64,000 nt of DNA, from assembly GCF_022201045.2 (NCBI RefSeq), contig NC_068557.1, positions 124,001 to 188,000 of the forward strand, given 5' to 3'. The translations under genes and the position numbers were made by a program. Numbering within the stretch: position 1 is the first letter of the stretch; every line of letters starts with the position of its first letter. Below the pieces are notes generated by a model. That model made no database searches. It was not told where the DNA came from and worked only from the letters and a program-made list of their open reading frames with translations. Origin of the DNA: Citrus sinensis (taxonomy: Eukaryota; Streptophyta; Magnoliopsida; Sapindales; Rutaceae). Positions 61,840 through 64,000 of the stretch are shown here, piece by piece.

Positions 61840-62718
61840 TTATGGACCCATTTTTCACTTACATTTCTTTCAGAAAGTGATAGCAAATAACAACATAATA
61901 GTATTACTATAAAGTGAAGGCAGCTTTCTTTCTAGGTTCGCTAACATCATCAAGCCAAGCGTAGTCATTAATTCGTCGGTGGGACATTGGGCTGAACTTT
62001 CACCAGCATTTCCGAAATCAATAAGAATTCCCATGATTTTAGTTTACCTATCGACAAAGAAAGAAAACGAGAAGAGAGATAGATATTTAGATTTTCTTTT
62101 TTGCCTCTCAGATTCAGAATATATCTTAATTTGTTAGCAATATCACAGCATCAAAGTATGTCCAAGTATTATTTAATTACCTGCCGACCTTTGGTTATCG
62201 TGACTATATATCTACTCTTTGAAAAGTTAGCTCATCTCTTCTTGACTTTGAATTTTCTTTGACTTGTGGGTGAGAGATCATTTTCAAGGCAGAGTTTAAT
62301 TTGTAGAAACAACCAAAAAAATGTTAAAATTTAGAATTTGCTGTAGCTTACTGGTTTGGAAAAAAAGAAGATTTAGATCTTATTTATAATTAAGGTTGGA
62401 CAACTAAAATTTAAAAATTACAGTACTAAAATGTTTAGTAAACACTAATTACTATAACATAGAAGTTAAATTGATTTAATTTTATATTTGTATGATGAAA
62501 TTTTTATTATATTTTTATTAATTTTATCAAAATTATTATTTAAAAATTATATTTACTACGTACTATTAACTTTTATTTTATATTTACAGTTTTTTTCTAA
62601 TTACAACAACGGTAACTTTTAAATTACAATACCTTAATGCTAAATAGGGCCTTAATTAAGATAAATTATCTTTTACTACACACACACGCTTAACATGTGT
62701 GTGTACGAAATATATATG

Positions 62719-62785
<67 letters not shown>

Positions 62786-63200
62786 GGTGTGATGGAGATT
62801 ATTAGATTGATCGAGTTGAAATACTAGACAATTAATTTATTAAATCTCTTTTATCGGAAGTAATAATGCATTGGGATATTGGATGAACAAGCTTGTTTTA
62901 TTAATAGGCAGTAGATGAATGGTTCCCCTATGTAATTAAACTAACCAAAATGTTTCGGATATCTCTTATTTTCATCAATAACGTTCAAGAAGAAGGTCGC
63001 AGCACTTTATTTCTTGACATTAATGGAAATATTTTCTTGCGATAATGTGCTTGCACGTGTGTTATTTTTTCTTTACTCGTTTTGTACAGTTTTTTTTTTT
63101 TTTTTTTTGGGTTTAGTGCAACGGTGCAAGTCTGCAAGTAGCCTAAATAACTAACAAAGTCTTTAACTGTGCTTCAGCCTTCCAGCATTAGCTTTATCCT
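61840..63200. repeat. Diverged tandem duplication, unit 2
   Basis: Second copy of the block series described for 60040-61330, collinear, with its own expansion of a TA repeat at 62717-62780. No gene recognised. Confidence 0.5.
62717..62780. repeat. (TA)n microsatellite, about 28 units
   Basis: Nearly pure TA run, read directly, preceded by tatgtatg. It is self-complementary and probably variable in length. Confidence 0.92.
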
Positions 63201-63250
63201 CAAACCGACCACGACCCTCGATCAAAATCAAAGCAAAAAATGGAACAAAG

Positions 63251-63318
63251 AAATTTTTTTCCCCTTTTTCCCAATATTCTTAATTTTTTTTCCCTTTTTC
63301 CCAATATTCTTAATTTTG
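63251..63318. repeat. Short tandem duplication, about 31-bp unit
   Basis: tttttcccaatattcttaat preceded by a T/C run occurs twice in direct succession with almost no difference. Confidence 0.8.
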
Positions 63319-64000
63319 GTTAGTTTCATGTAAAATTTACGCAATAGACAATATTCTTGACCAACTAAAAAGATTTAGAAGATTAACACACGTATCTCAG
63401 CCATTGAAATGACATATTGACATTACATGCATGTATGAGTTGTCTGTTTTTGTTTTTTCAAGCTTCCCTGAGAAAAAAAGGGTAAATGTAGTTAACGTTG
63501 AACACATGTTTCTTAGCTAACCATCGAAATGACATTATATGCATAAAAACATCATCATCATCGTCATCTTCGTACTCCCCACTTGGCATCATGAAGCTCT
63601 TTAACCCCCAATGTTGACGTTCTTGCACGAATGATGGCTCGCAGGCCACATAAAATTTCTATAGTTACCCAATTTTTGTTCTTTGGAATACGCATGCATA
63701 TATACAGTTCACCACTGGACAAATGAAACAAATTTATAAGATTTTTACTTTGTTAATACAACTCATGTAGGTGTGATGAAATTTATGCATAGCATATATA
63801 CGAATGCTTCAGCAAATCTATTACTGCATCAACATTATTTTTTGTTTTCAATTAAAACTAAGATATTGATAAAGATTTTTTTTTCCTTTTTTTCTTGTTT
63901 TTCATATGACCCTGATGTTACGAACAAATTTATTATTAGAGACTCATACGATCCAAACCAAGATATTTTTATGGAAGAAGAGAAGTATTGACTATTTAAA
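63319..64000. other. Intergenic to window edge, no gene recognised
   Basis: A 63-codon minus-strand frame at 63649-63458 contains an Asp run from a trinucleotide repeat and has no recognisable domain. A gene entering from the right cannot be excluded. Confidence 0.35.

Noticed and set aside
63458-63649. Minus-strand 63-codon frame with Asp run
   Set aside because: The Asp run comes from a trinucleotide repeat and there is no other coding evidence.

Overview
The window is a 64-kb piece of a dicot nuclear genome. It has AT-rich intergenic DNA, intron-rich genes with short exons, and many small transposon remnants. From memory of the gene types and repeat families I would guess Citrus (Rutaceae). 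That guess is inference and was not tested.

Layout. (1) 1-3161, minus strand: 5' part of a cytosolic pyruvate kinase gene, running off the left edge. (2) 3.3-7.9 kb: intergenic DNA with a minus-strand SINE flanked by a 12-bp target duplication, and a diverged pair of duplicated segments, one of which carries another SINE. (3) 8013-14910, minus: complete 16-exon gene for the beta subunit of ER glucosidase II (PSL4/PRKCSH type), 663 aa, ending in HDEL. (4) 15341-21273: full-length L1-type LINE, minus strand, both ORFs open, 17-bp target duplication. (5) 21820-24484, plus: NusB-domain protein with a likely plastid transit peptide, 302 aa, 7 exons. (6) 26819-30063, plus: leucine-rich-repeat receptor kinase of subfamily XII, broken by two frameshifts. 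(7) 30587-31171, minus: small secreted cysteine-rich peptide. (8) 31671-32718: long-TIR element carrying a damaged 3' piece of a WDR5-like gene. (9) 34986-38719, minus: branched-chain 2-oxoacid dehydrogenase E1 beta, 360 aa, 13 exons. (10) 40628-44258, minus: YTH-domain m6A reader of the ECT family, 720 aa, 9 exons. (11) 46202-47135: second Pack-type element, with a 9-bp target duplication and a broken NAC-domain fragment. (12) 48.1-48.8 kb: remnant of an unidentified minus-strand gene. (13) 50948-55742, minus: subtilisin-like protease (SBT3 type), 782 aa, 10 exons. (14) 55.8-64 kb: gene-poor DNA with a TRIM retrotransposon, a SINE fragment, a diverged tandem duplication and a long TA microsatellite.

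Exon models were built by hand from splice signals and reading-frame continuity. For the six multi-exon genes with both ends in the window and no frame damage (PSL4, NusB, cysteine-rich peptide, BCKDH E1 beta, ECT, subtilase) the summed exon lengths are multiples of three. The genes are unrelated housekeeping or signalling genes and do not form a cluster. One loose link is established knowledge: glucosidase II beta (PSL4) is needed in Arabidopsis for accumulation of the LRR-XII receptor EFR, and an LRR-XII receptor pseudogene lies 12 kb away here; I read the proximity as chance.

The strongest observations are the intact LINE, two gene-fragment-carrying TIR elements, a SINE insertion that can be dated against an empty paralogous site inside the window, and three GC-AG introns among about 54 modelled.
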